Assembly: GCF_963678635.1 (NCBI RefSeq)
Contig: NC_087066.1
Coordinates: 12,694,517 to 12,758,516 of the forward strand
Reading direction: 5' to 3'
Source: Symsagittifera roscoffensis
Lineage: Eukaryota > Xenacoelomorpha > Acoela > Convolutidae
DNA length: 64,000 nt
Positions 21,838 through 32,743 of this stretch are shown one piece after another (the first letter of the stretch is position 1; every line of letters begins with the position of its first letter). The notes under the pieces were generated by a model. That model was not told the origin of the DNA, made no database searches, and saw nothing but the letters and a program-made list of their open reading frames with translations. The translations under genes were made by a program, and so were the position numbers.

Positions 21838-22244
21838 AGCTTCAAAAGGGTTTTCAAGGTCAAGGACTTTGGAGATGTGCTGCCGGGACATGGAGGACTC
21901 ATGGACAGGTTAGACAAAAAACTGGCTAATGTTTATCGGGTTGTACTCAGAATCTAAAAATGAATTTAAAAAAAGAGGCTATAATTCATTGCAAAAGTAA
22001 CAAAAACCTTCTTGTGTAAGCTCAGCTTATTCGTACCTGAAAACAGGAAGCGTTGATGCTTAAGCTAAGACCATTTGATTTAAAAATCTGTCTTTTTGTG
22101 ACCATTCACTAACATTTTTTTTGAGAATTTTTTTGTATTTTTATGTAATTCATGCGATCTGTATGTTAAAAACGGGGCCGAAGACGAGTTTGACTTTACA
22201 ACTAGTGTGCGCACGAGACTAAATGTACGAATCATTGTTTTTTG
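21838..22244 (+). pseudogene. Duplicated end of CDS-gene exon 6 with following intron
   Basis: From about 21838 to 21908 the sequence repeats the end of exon 6 (CTTCAAAAGGG... to ATGGACAG) and then its intron up to about 22244. The right edge then switches abruptly to sequence equivalent to about 10178. The 5' part of the exon is missing, so this piece cannot code for the enzyme on its own. Confidence 0.85.
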
Positions 22245-22251
22245 AAATCGT

Positions 22252-24050
22252 TGTGTGCTATTTGTTTCAGTGAATTACTGTGCTTCGATGACTCAAAGTC
22301 ACTCGACCGAAAATCAAAAGACTTTGTACATTTATATTTTTCTGCAACGAGTTATTATGTACTTGCTTGCCGATTTAGCTGAAACGTTGTTTGTTATTTC
22401 ATAAGCTTTAATTGATACCAATCGTTTTTTGTTGGCTTATGAGTATATGCAATAAGACCTCTGTTTTCAGCTTTCGCCGAAGAAGACGTGGGAGGGCTTC
22501 ATTGGAGGTGCATTCTCAACAGTGTTGCTGGCAGTTGCAGTAGGACAAAACCAATTGAAATTCATTTAAAACTTCGGAAGAACTGGAAGTTTTTTTATCA
22601 TTGACATGTTTCAGTTGGCTCAATGGCTCTGCGCGTTTGACTCCATGGTGTGCCCAGTCTCGGTAAGCGCCTAGTGGTTTTTTACGATATTGCAGAATCA
22701 AGTTGAAGACCATCTGAAAAAAAACAGCTTGCTCTCGAGAGAAAAGAACTGCCGTTGTGTCCCTGTTAAAGACGTACATGCATTTTTCAAGATTATTTTT
22801 TAAATGAACGAAATATGTTGAGTTTTCAAAAGAATGTCTAATTCGAGGTTATTTGTATCACGCTCGATGATAGTTAAATAAGGTTACTTTGCTTGTTTTT
22901 TTGAACGTTAGCAACTAAGAATCTGAGGAGTTTTATTTCTGTTTCAGTTGAACGAGACGACACACGAGATCTCCTACGAATGTGAGCGACACTACGTGTT
23001 CACTCTTCAAGAGTACGACATCTCTAATATTCCGCTGCTGAATGTCATCACCAAGAGACACTCCCTCCTCCTCTTCCCCTTTCTGGGCCACACCCTCATT
23101 ATATCCCTGTTCGTGTCCATCGTGGGCCACTTTGGAGGCTTCTTCGCTAGTGGCTTCAAAAGGGCATTCAAGGTCAAGGACTTTGGAGATGTGCTGCCGG
23201 GACATGGAGGACTCATGGACAGGTTAGACAAAAAACTGGCTAATGTTTATCGGGTTTTGTACTCAGAATCTAAAAATGAATTAAAAAATAGAGGCTATAA
23301 TTCATTGCAAAAGTAATAAAAACCATCCTGTGTAAGCTCAGCTTATTCGTACCTGAAAACAGGAAGCGTTGATGCTTAAGCTAAGACCATTTGATTTAAA
23401 AATCTGTCTTTTTGTGACCATTCACTAACATTTTTTTTTGAGAATTGTATTTTTATGTAATTCATGCGATCAGTATGTTAAAAACGGGGCCGAAGACGAG
23501 TTTGACTTTACAACTAGTGTGCGCGCGATTAAATGTACGAATCACGAATCATTGTTTTTACACAAGCCAGTCTGATTTCAGTATCAGTGTTTATTTCACC
23601 AAGTTTAAAATAAACATCCCAATAATGGGATGCTGCCAAGGTTCTTCCAGAGGTTGCGAGTTTAACCTCCAACGATGAATGCTCAAATCCTTTAAGTATA
23701 TGAGATTTTTTTGATTTTTTAAAGAAAACTTCTCAAAATACAAAAATTGCGAATGTTGCCTCCAATTATAACTGCTCGGATCATTGTAGTTTTCGAGATA
23801 TGAAGTTTTTTATTTTTTTTTATTTTCAAAAAATTTGGATTTAAAAATATTCAGAATATTCAGAATAAATCATAATTGAAAATCTTGCGTCCAAATGTGC
23901 CTGCTAAATTGCTCTTAGTTTCCGAGATGTGACGTTTGTTATTTTTTTAAGAACTTGTTCAAAGAAGTTAGATATAAAAATTTCACATTTGAAATTCGTA
24001 TCTCTATAGTTAGACTCTGTCAGGGTACTCCCAGGAGTTGCAAATTTTAT
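22252..24050 (+). pseudogene. Partial duplication of the CDS gene carrying copies of exons 4, 5 and 6
   Basis: About 1.8 kb corresponds to 10178-12022 with few changes. Exon copies are 22471-22539, 22615-22662 and 22948-23222. All three keep their length, open frame and AG/GT borders. Amino-acid differences include Met to Leu at the first residue of the exon 5 copy, Tyr to Phe further along it, and Pro to His in the exon 6 copy, where GPFGG becomes GHFGG in a highly conserved block. No N-terminal exons and no copy of the last exon are seen nearby, so no complete enzyme can be made from here. High identity in introns as well as exons points to a recent segmental event. Confidence 0.88.
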
Positions 24051-24256
24051 AGCCACCGTGCTATCTCCGCATTGACATCTTAATTATTACAATTACGCTA
24101 CAGTTATGCTAGAAAGTCTTAAGTGCTTTAGCAGAAGACCCCGGAGTTAACGCTTTACTTTCACTTTAGTAGGTAACCTTGTCTGTTGGTCTAGGGGTAA
24201 CGAATGCGATCAGAATATAAGGGCTCAGCAGTTAGAATCCGTAATCCAATCTTTTT
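24051..24256 (+). repeat. tRNA-derived SINE-like repeat, copy 1
   Basis: It starts with GCCACCGTGCTATCTCCGCA. It continues through a CTAGAAAGT...AAGTGCTTTAGC block, then an A-box-like TGGTCTAGGGG at about 24189-24199 and a degenerate B box (AGTTAGAATCC), ending in a T run near 24255. The same order recurs in copy 2. Confidence 0.55.
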
Positions 24257-24667
24257 AGTTGTCATTAGTTTAATCATTTTCTTTCTAGGGTCATTTTTTC
24301 CCCTTGTTAAAAATCTTTAAGATTTGGTAATAAAATCGTTGTTTTTGTAGATTCTTATCTCAGATGAACTCTTATAACTTGCAAAGGACAATAAGGAAAA
24401 CAAATATAAAGATGATAGGAATAAGAGAAGCAAGAAAAACTGAAAACCTGAAATACGGCAGTTTCCCCGAGAGTTCGGCCGACAATTGTTATGGAATTTT
24501 TTTGGCTTCTTCACCTCGGATGATTAAATTCAAGGGTCTCTGTCTCTCTGCCTAATCGTCGGGGGACGCTTTGGCTCCTCTGGCGGAATTGCTAGAGGGA
24601 TAGTGAGGGAACCGATCCTTAACATTTTTCACTAGTTTGGAGGGCCATACGCTCGATTCACTGTTTA

Positions 24668-24905
24668 AGCCACCGTGCTATCTCCGCATTGACATCGTAG
24701 TTATTACAATAAGTTATGAACAGAAATATCTTCTGCTAGAAAGTTTTTAGTGCTTTAGCGGAAGACTCCGCGAGTTGTTGCTTCACTTTCGCTTTGTTAT
24801 CTTTAACCTAAAACAGTTAATTGGTCTGTTGACCTAGGGGTAACGAATGCGATTATAGTACAAGGGTTTGGTGTTTCGAATCCTTACCAATCGAATATCT
24901 TTTTA
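24668..24905 (+). repeat. tRNA-derived SINE-like repeat, copy 2
   Basis: It has the same start block (GCCACCGTGCTATCTCCGCA) and the same CTAGAAAGT/GTGCTTTAGC middle. The A-box-like GACCTAGGGG is at about 24832 and a better B box, GTTTCGAATCC, at about 24873-24883, followed by a T run. It is about 620 bp after copy 1. The 24550-24660 spacer holds GC-rich sequence with no gene. Confidence 0.55.
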
Positions 24906-25900
24906 AACCACAGCGAATTAAATGCGTAATTCAAAATTATCATGACCTAAAAGCTTTTTTGTTGAAAAAAAAATATTTTAATTTAAGGTTCATTTTACTG
25001 TTCCACTTTCACCCTACAATTGATTAACTAAAGAATCCCCCACACAAAATTAAAAAACTGGGTTGCGATTTTTTAAAAAAAGTTTTAAATGTCGAACGTA
25101 AATATAGTTATTAATTGTGAATTAGTTTGTCTGCAAAAGTGCTTAAGTTAGTTCTAATAAGTTAAAACTAACAAAATTGAAGCTTAAAAAAAGTTGTTAT
25201 TCAAAAGTTTGTAATAAAAAAGTCGTTACCCGTTTCACTTCCTAAAGATGTTTATTCTCAATTTAGAGGATTCGCATTTTTAAGATTTGATCCTGGATTT
25301 CAATGATAGTGGTTATGAGTTTGATCTTTCATTACACAGAGCTTTTAATTCTCTATCAGTTTTGTAATTGACTGTTTTGCGGATTCCACTAAGATTTAGT
25401 CAAACTTCTTTTAATTTTGACTTTTTTTGTTTCAGAATGCAAACCGCATCTTTCGCAAAAGTAGCAGGGTCCGATTTTTTGCTGAAACGCGATGTGAGAG
25501 GAAGGAGGTGAGCCTGAAGAAGTTGAATTGCGTGTTCTGTGGCAAGCAGGGCTTCATCGGCTGCTACAGAACTGCAAAGCATAAGATTTCGCCAGCATGA
25601 TGGGAGATAATTTTAGCCAATCGTAGATCTGGGCGAACATTAAAACGAAAGCTGCTCTCTCTCCCACTAAGAAAAGTATGACCGTATGCGGGACAAGTAT
25701 GAGGGGTGCCAAGCACCATTCCGACGGATGCGGAGTGGGTTGAATGTGATGCGATCGGCGATGATCAGAGTGAGTTAAGATATGTGCCTTTTTGAATAAA
25801 GTTCGAACCCATCGATCTGTTTTTTATATCGAACAATGAAGTTCATGTTTTGTAGTCATATTCAATTTAATTAAGCAATAAACGAATTGATTATTGTAAG
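24906..25900. other. No supported gene
   Basis: One possible exon lies at 25437-25600, after a TTTCAG acceptor. It reads NANRIFRKSSRVRFF and later LNCVFCGKQGFIGCY before a stop; the CVFC pattern is suggestive but too short to name. The rest is AT-rich. Confidence 0.3.
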
Positions 25901-25902
25901 AA

Positions 25903-26702
25903 ATGCGTCCAGAACCACCAGAAAGACTTCCAAGACCAGGAAGACGGCGTGGGACAAACAGGAACGAGCCGGATGCGACGATCTGGTGCAAGCAGGAACC
26001 AAACGATGACGAACGAGCTGGAACCAATGACGAATTCACCAGAACCAATGAGTTTGTGCACAGGGGAGCCGGAAGACCCGCCCGTATGGGCCATTTCATT
26101 AGTAAGTGTCAAAAACACTGTATTTAGCAGTTTTCTAAGTGTAATTGTCCACATTTCTGTAATTATAACAACAACACTGTTGTAGCACTCTAACTCACTG
26201 AATGACAAATTGACAGGTATTGCTAGCACTGAACTGACAGACCGTTCTAATGTGTTCCAATTGATCGCCTCGATGATGATAACCTCAAACTTACAATTTT
26301 TTTTCGCACTGTCATACAGATCACATGGTGGGCCTTAATGAGCCTGAGCTCTTCGATAGATTAAAATGCTGTAACTTTAAAGTTGGTTGTCTTGAAGTTC
26401 TGGCTGCTTTGTTATGTGCACTGCCGCTTTATGTTAATTTAACTCCATATATACCACTGGAATCAGAGAATGAGATAAAATTGCTTGTTTCAACTGAAGC
26501 TGACGCTTCATTATCTCAGTATCAACTGTACAAATTTGTTCCGTCAATTCAAAATTGGCTCAATTTTTCAATGCTGAGAGTACCAAATCCATTTCTGCAA
26601 GCCATCGTCTGCGTCTGCGAACTTAAAACCGCCCTACAAGCCATTGGGCAGCTCAAGTCCAGAAGTGCTTACAATCATTCAATCACAATTTTCTTCACTT
26701 AG
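25903..26702 (+). CDS. Possible two-exon gene of unknown function
   Basis: An ATG at 25903 opens a polar, Arg/Pro/Glu-rich segment (MRPEPPERLPRPGRRRG) that could be spliced at 26101 (GTAAGT donor) to an acceptor at 26318-26319 (CATACAG). The phases match and the second exon runs on to a stop at 26700-26702. The product would be about 193 residues, with one hydrophobic stretch after the junction (VLAALLCALPLYVNL). No domain is recognised. The matched phase and good splice sites are the only support; conservation is unknown. Confidence 0.28.
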
Positions 26703-27429
26703 TTTATATAATGCCTTAGAACTTCCAAGGTCTCGAGAAAATTGACCCAAATATGGTAGAGGATTCGGTCATAAATTTCCCTTTGAATACTGGGAAGTGA
26801 TTCCAGGTTAGGGCACGTTTCTGGCGTCGGGAACCAAAACTTCTCGTATTCAGGTGGTGGCTTTTTTCTGAGGCTTCTGAGGAGCTTGTTTTTTGTGAAA
26901 TTATTTCGTTAATTCGACATTATCAGGCTGGTTCATTTTCGCTAATGCCAACGTTTCCGTCTCTATCTATATTAGGTTTTCATATTCGGTTAGCGTGAGT
27001 ATCGAAATTTTCCGATTTCAGTTTTAAAAGGCAACGTTAAGTTATGCTCTGTCATGTTAAATGCTGTGACGTAAACCATATTTTGTTCGCTGACTTCATT
27101 TATTGATGAAGTTACTGCTAATTGAATTACTGCTCGACTATGACTGTTTGATGAGGTGCAATTATTTGTTTCTTGGTGAGAACAAGGGGGAATTTTTTCA
27201 CTCGGTTGGTGCGTCTAGGTACATTAAGGGGTTTAATTGCATTGATTTGAAGTGTCAAATCGGGAAAGTGAAGTAGGTTGTATTTTGAGCAGACATGTAT
27301 ATGATGTTTTTTAAAGAAAGGGTTTCCAAGTATCCTTGAGTTGGCTGAATTCAATACTAGGAACGTTTCTGTAAAATTCATATTTGCCATATGAAATTCA
27401 ATAGTGACTCCAGTTTCTATTGACGCCAG

Positions 27430-28479
27430 TTGCTCAAGATTTGTCGATTATGGCCAATGAAAAGTGAACTCTTATGTGTAGAAGTTGTCTTGATCAGGAT
27501 CGTGCTTCTCTCCAAATTTCTCTCCACCCTTCTTTTTGAGTGTTGAAGAACTTTTCGTCCACCAGTTCTTTGCATTTCAGACACAGGAACTTCCTTTGTG
27601 TCACGTTGTTGATCTTCATCAGGTGACACTTTTGGTAAAGGTTGACGATTTTCTTATCCTTCACCAAATGTGTACTTTCAAAGTGCCGCATGAGGGATGC
27701 GCGCCAATTGAAGGATTCCTCGCAAAATTCGCATTTGTATTTGTTGTGCGCATGTTTTCAGGTCTAACCATGAAAGGCGAATTTCGACGAAAGGACGAAT
27801 GAAGAACATGGCCTTCAAAGCAAACACCGTAAAACAAGGCCGTCAATCGTTGTACTGTTGAGACAGTAACGTTGAAAGAAGCGTGAAAAAGCATGGATGC
27901 GTTCAATTTTGTTGTCGCGTGTTGAATATTCAATTTGACGGATGGTTTAAAACGCAACTGAATTTACATAACGAGAAGGCTCGCAGCTCATTAGACAACA
28001 AAATCAGTTTTGTTTTCGAACATATACAACCAGGACGATTGAAGGAAACCTTTAAACTGTATACGAAGTTAATTTTACAGCTTTTAATTTTTCAACGACA
28101 AACATGAACAATTCCAGGCCAAAACACGGCGAATCAAATAAAAAAGCGTTTCTTTGCATTGCATTTTTCTAAAGATTATTTGAATGCGTAACTGTGCTAC
28201 TTGTACAAGAACAAGATTCAGTCTCTTTCAGTATAGGCCATGATGACTGGCGGAATTATACATAAAAATGAGCCCTACCACAAAGAGTCGGCCAGGATAT
28301 CTACCTTGTGTTGGTGTTTCGTATCAAAAATCGGATTTTTTTTTGCCTTGGTAGCGTCCAGGCCTTAATATCAGCTCCAGAAGGTGTACACAGTGTAACA
28401 ATCCAATCACTGCTTGGTTGAAAGTAACAAGTATGCAAATCTATTCATCGAAAATAGATTTTCAAGTCAAAACGGCACC
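27430..28479. repeat. Array unit A1 (about 1.05 kb)
   Basis: First unit of the composite array. It runs from the GATTTGTCGATTATGGCC block through a + strand TTATGTGTAGAAGTTGTCTTGAT piece (the same as part of the RING in B units), an antisense zinc finger, and the shared linker (about 27830-28479) that ends at CGGCACCAG. The left edge lacks the CAATTCTTCATTATTTCG start found in A2-A4. Confidence 0.85.
27494..27741 (-). pseudogene. C2H2 zinc-finger fragment in unit A1
   Basis: The minus strand encodes NKYKCEFCEESFNW, then RASLMRHFESTH: a textbook C-x2-C-x12-H-x4-H finger (27668-27739). After it come LVKDKKIVNLYQKCHLMK and RKFLCLKCKELV, a possible second C-x2-C start. Upstream of the finger in the same frame, stops interrupt what looks like an earlier finger ending in KHAH. 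Nucleic-acid binding is implied for the ancestor; this copy is broken. Confidence 0.6.
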
Positions 28480-29559
28480 AGCAATTCTTCATTATTTCGT
28501 ACGAAGGACAATTGCAAACGCTTTTTTAGATCTAACCAAAGATTTGTCGATTATGGCCAATGAAAAGTGAACTCTTATGTGTAGAAGTTGTCTTGATGTC
28601 TTGGTAAGGATCGTGCTTCTATCCAAACTTCTCTACACCCTTCTTTATGAGCGTCAAATTGTGTCTGAACTTTTGGTCCACCAGTTCTTTGCTTTTCAGA
28701 CAACGGAACTTTCTTTTTGTCACGTTGATCTTCATCAGGTGACCCTTTTGGTAAAGGTTGACGATTTTCTTATCCTTCACCAAATGTGTACTTTCAAAGT
28801 GTCGCATGAGGAATGCGCGCCACTTGAAGGATTCCTCGCAAAATTCGCATTTAATTTTGTTCGCATGTTTTTAGGTCTAACCATGAAAGGCGAATTTCGA
28901 CGAAATGGCCAATGAAGAACAGGGCCTTCAAAGCAAACACTGTAAAACAAGGCCGTCAATCAGTGTACTGTTGAGACATTAACGTGGAAAGAAGCGTGGA
29001 AAAGCACGGATAAGTTCAATTTTGTTGTCGCGTGTTGAATATTCAATTTGACGGATGGTTTAAAACGCAACTGAATTTAAATAACGAGAAGGCTCGCAAC
29101 TCAATAGACAACAAAATCAGTTGTGTTTCCGAACATATATAACCAGAACAATTGAAGGAAACCTTTAAATTGGATACGAAGTTAATCTTACAGCTTTTAA
29201 GTTTTCAACGACAAACATGAACAATTCCAGGCCAAAACACGGCGAATCAAATAAAAAGTGTTTCTTTGCATTTTATTTTTCTAAAGATTCTTTGAATGCG
29301 TAACTGTGCTACTTGAACAAGAACATGGTTCAGTCTCTTTCAATCTAGGCCATAATGACTAGTGGAATCATCAATAAGAATGAGCCCTACAACAAAGAGT
29401 CGGCCAGGATATCTACCTTGTGTTGGTGTTTCGTATCAGAAATCGAATTTTTTATACCTTGGTAGCGTCCAGGCCTCAATATCAGCTCCAGAAGGTGTAC
29501 ACAGTGTAACAAGCCAATCACTGCTTGGTTGAAAGATTTTCAAGTCAAAACGGCACCAG
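28480..29559. repeat. Array unit A2 (1080 bp)
   Basis: It begins at CAATTCTTCATTATTTCG and ends at CGGCACCAG, with the same order of parts as A1 and A3. It lacks a short segment (GTAACAAGTATGCAAATC) near its end that A1 and A3 have. Confidence 0.88.
28619..28872 (-). pseudogene. C2H2 zinc-finger fragment in unit A2
   Basis: The finger reads KIKCEFCEESFKWRAFLMRH then FESTH. Three bases are missing just before it relative to A1, so the frame is kept. The second cysteine pair seen in A1 (CLKC) is CLKS here. Confidence 0.55.
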
Positions 29560-30677
29560 CAATTCTTCATTATTTCGTACAAAGGACAATTGCAAACGCT
29601 TTTTTAGATCTAACCAAAGATTTGTCGATTATGGCCAATGAAAAGTGAACTCTTATGTGTAGAAGTTGTCTTGATGTCTTGGTCAGGATCGTGCTTCTAT
29701 CCAAACTTCTCTACACCCTTCTTTTTGAGCGTAAAGTTGTGTCTGAACTTTTCGTCCACCAGTTCTTTGCTTTTCAGACACCGGAACTTTCTTTTTGTCA
29801 CGTTGTTGATCTTCATCAGGTGACACTTTTGGTGAAGGTTGACGATTTTCTTATCCTTCACCAAATGTGTACTTTCAAAGTGCCGCATGAGGAATGCGCG
29901 CCACTTGAAGGATTCCTCGCAAAATTCACATTTGTATTTGTTGTGCGCATGTTTTCAGGTCTAACCATGAAAGGCGAATTTCGACGAAAGGACGAATGAA
30001 GAACATGGCCTTCAAAGCAAACACCGTAAAACAAGGCCGTCAATCGGTGTACTGTTGAGACATTAACGTGGAAAGAAGCGTGGAAAAGCACGGATAAGTT
30101 CAATTTTGTTGTCGCGTGTTGAATATTCAATTTGACTAATGGTTTAAAACGCATTTGAATTTAAATAACGAGAAGGCTCGCAACTCAATAGACAACAAAA
30201 TCAGTTGTGTTTCCGAACATATATAACCAGAACAATTGAAGGAAACCTTTAAATTGGATACGAAGTTAATCTTACAGCTTTTAAGTTTTCAACGACAAAC
30301 ATGAACAATTCCAGGCCAAAACACGCCTAATCAAATAAAAAAGCGTTTCTTGGCATTTTATTTTTCTAAAGATTCTTTGAATGCGTAACTGTGCTACTTG
30401 AACAAGAAGATGGTTCAGTCTCTTTCAATCTAGGCCATAATGACTAGTGGAATCATCAATAAGAATGAGCCCTACCACAAAGAGTCGGCCAGGATATCTA
30501 CCTTGTGTTGGTGTTTCGTATCAGAAATCGAATTTTTTATACCTTGGTAGCGTCCAGGCCTCAATATCAGCTCCAGAAGGTGTACACAGTGTAACAAGCC
30601 AATCACTGCTTGGTTGAAAGTAACAAGTATGCAAATCTATTCATCGAAAATAGATTTTCAAGTCAAAACGGCACCAG
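29560..30677. repeat. Array unit A3 (1118 bp)
   Basis: A full unit bounded by the same CAATTCTTCATTATTTCG start and CGGCACCAG end. It is nearly identical to A2 and A4. Confidence 0.88.
29697..29951 (-). pseudogene. C2H2 zinc-finger fragment in unit A3
   Basis: The same finger, with KYKCEFCEESFKW then RAFLMRHFESTH and a CLKS tail, ending in KKKGVEKFG and a stop. Confidence 0.55.
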
Positions 30678-31783
30678 CAATTCTTCATTATTTCGTACAA
30701 AGGACAATTGCAAACGCTTTTTAGATCTAACCAAAGATTTGTCGATTATGGCCAATGAAAAGTGAACTCTTATGTGTAGAAGTTGTCTTGGTCAGGATCG
30801 TGCTTCTATCCAAACTTCTCTACACCCTTCTTTTTGAGCGTTAAGTTGTGTCTGAACTTTTCGTCCACCAGTTCTTTGCTTTTCAGACACCGGAACTTTC
30901 TTTTTGTCACGTTGTTGATCTTCATCAGGTGACACTTTTGGTAAAGGTTGACGATTTTCTTATCCTTCACCAAATGTGTACTTTCAAAGTGCCGCATGAG
31001 GAATGCGCGCAACTTGAAGGATTCCTCGCAAAATTCACATTTAAATTTGTTCGCATGTTTTTAGGTCTAACCTTGAAAGGTGAATTTCGACGAAATGGCC
31101 AATGAAGAACAGGGCCTTCAAAGCAAACACCGTAAAACAAGGCCGTCAATCGGTGTACTGTTGAGACATTAACGTGGAAAGAAGCGTGGAAAAGCACGGA
31201 TAAGTTCAATTTTGTTGTCGCGTGTTGAATATTCAATTTGACGGATGGTTTAAAGCGCAACTGAATTTAAATAACGAGAAGGCTCGCAACTCAATAGACA
31301 ACAAAATCAGTTGTGTTTCCGAACATATATAACCAGGACAATTGAAGGAAACCTTTAAGTTGGATACGAAGTTAATCTTACAGCTTTTAAGTTTTCAACG
31401 ACAAACATGAACAATTCCAGGTCAAAACACGCCGAATCAAATAAAAAAGCGTTTCTTTGCATTTTATTTTTCTAAAGATTCTTTGAATGCGTAACTGTGC
31501 TACTTGAACAAGAAGATGTTTCAGTCTCTTTCAACCTAGGCCACAATGACTGGTGGAACCATATATAAGATTGAGCCCTACCACAAAGAGTCGGCCATGA
31601 TATCTACCTTTTGTTGGTGTTTCGTATCAAAAATCGGATTTTTTTTACCTTGGTAGCGTCCAGGCCTTAATATCAGCTCCAGAAGGTGTACACAGTGTAA
31701 CAAGCCAATCACTGGTTTGTTAAAAGTAACAAGTATGAAAATATATTTATCGAAAATAGATTTTCAAGTCAAAACGGCACCAG
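30678..31783. repeat. Array unit A4 (1106 bp)
   Basis: Last A unit. Its shared linker (about 31130-31783) leads directly into the first B unit. Confidence 0.88.
30806..31056 (-). pseudogene. C2H2 zinc-finger fragment in unit A4
   Basis: The same finger with KFKCEFCEESFKL, then RAFLMRHFESTH. It carries the same 3-base deletion as A2, so A2 and A4 share a subtype while A1 and A3 form another. Confidence 0.55.
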
Positions 31784-31884
31784 GAAGCCAATGAAGAGAC
31801 GACTCCGCGAGCTGGAAAGAAACTGGTGGGAAAACATTATCACCGCGTGCAAATGACATCAAATGACGAGCGAACATCAACCAC

Positions 31885-32352
31885 GTGCAAACATCAAATG
31901 ACGAGCGAGATGTTGACGAAATCAAGTCCAATCTCGTAGCGACTGTCAAGAAAGTTCCTCGCTCTAGCTCGTTGTATTTTGTGGGTTGCTTCATTAATAA
32001 TTTTTATAAGGTAGAATTGACATGCGAAGGTCTAGTAAAGTTTTCAGATTGTTTAATCGACGAAGAAACAATAGATTTTACAGAAAAGTTCTTGGGCGAT
32101 TTTCTACTATCTGATGTGTCTCAAAAAATGAGCATGTTTATGCAATTGATCTTTCGCTTTAGAATCTTGGTCCTAACTGAAGCTAAAGAAGCTTTAATTT
32201 TTGATAGTCATATACACCGGGACCACATACACCGAGGCCCTAGAAGAAGCGCGGGCCAGACTCAAGACATCCGGGAAGTAAATGAAGAGACGCCTTATCA
32301 TATTTCATGCTTGCCGTATTTTAAAGAACTCAATAATAATGCCGAAGGATAA
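31885..32352 (+). CDS. Frame alpha in unit B1, unknown protein
   Basis: 155 codons are open from 31885 with no ATG at the 5' end, so this may be an exon or a remnant. The text includes VKKVPRSSSLYFVGCFINN, then FSDCLIDEETIDFTEKFLGD and HIHRDHIHRGPRRS. No domain is recognised. In B2, B3 and B4 an extra base after TTTACAGAAAC shifts the frame and the reading ends at LGRFSTI; only B1 is open throughout. Whether B1 is the ancestral or a repaired state is unknown. Confidence 0.35.
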   Translation: MQTSNDERDVDEIKSNLVATVKKVPRSSSLYFVGCFINNFYKVELTCEGLVKFSDCLIDEETIDFTEKFLGDFLLSDVSQKMSMFMQLIFRFRILVLTEAKEALIFDSHIHRDHIHRGPRRSAGQTQDIREVNEETPYHISCLPYFKELNNNAEG

Positions 32353-32488
32353 TCAATATTTGATCAATTTCTTGTTCGACGCTCTTTTGTGTCAATGCTT
32401 ATCATAATTCATGCTTGACGTTTTTTAAAGAACTCATTAATAATGCCAAAGGGTAATCAATCTTTGATCAAATTTTTGTTCGACGCTC

Positions 32489-32737
32489 TTTTTTGTCAAT
32501 TGTAAAAGGGACATGTGTGTTGAATGCGTTCAGGAACATGTAACCCACAAGTTAGAAAGCGCAAAAAGTCGGAAACAAGAAAAAGCACTCGAAATATTAA
32601 AGAAAGTTGATGTTATAGGGACCAAAGAGCTCATAGATAAAATGACTAAAGAAAGAAATGTTAGAAAATGTGAAAAAGTACAAAATGCCTTGGTCGCTGA
32701 ACTATCTGAGTTGAAACGAAAAAGCAAGTGTTATTAA
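32489..32737 (+). pseudogene. TRIM-type B-box end plus coiled coil, unit B1
   Basis: Reading through to the stop at 32737 gives VNCKRDMCVECVQEHVTHKL, the C-terminal half of a B-box zinc-binding domain (C...C-x2-C...H-x2-H-K-L). About 55 charged residues predicted to be coiled coil follow (EKALEILKKV, MTKERNVRKCEKVQ). This B-box to coiled-coil order is that of TRIM ubiquitin ligases. The first ATG (32513) lies inside the B-box, so the true start is upstream or in another exon. In B1 an upstream cysteine codon is TTT; in B2 it is TGT, giving LFCVNC. Confidence 0.55.
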
Positions 32738-32743
32738 TTGGTA

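Noticed and set aside
24179-24256. A functional tRNA gene
   Set aside because: An A-box-like sequence and T run are present, but the B box is degenerate and no acceptor stem pairs; the repeated context points to a SINE.
25437-25600. A PHD-like or zinc-ribbon exon (CVFCGKQGFIGC)
   Set aside because: Only one cysteine pair plus one more cysteine are visible and the frame stops soon; too little to call a domain.
27430-31783. A CRISPR-like array
   Set aside because: Repeats are over 1 kb with coding remnants, without short repeat-spacer alternation, in a eukaryotic context.
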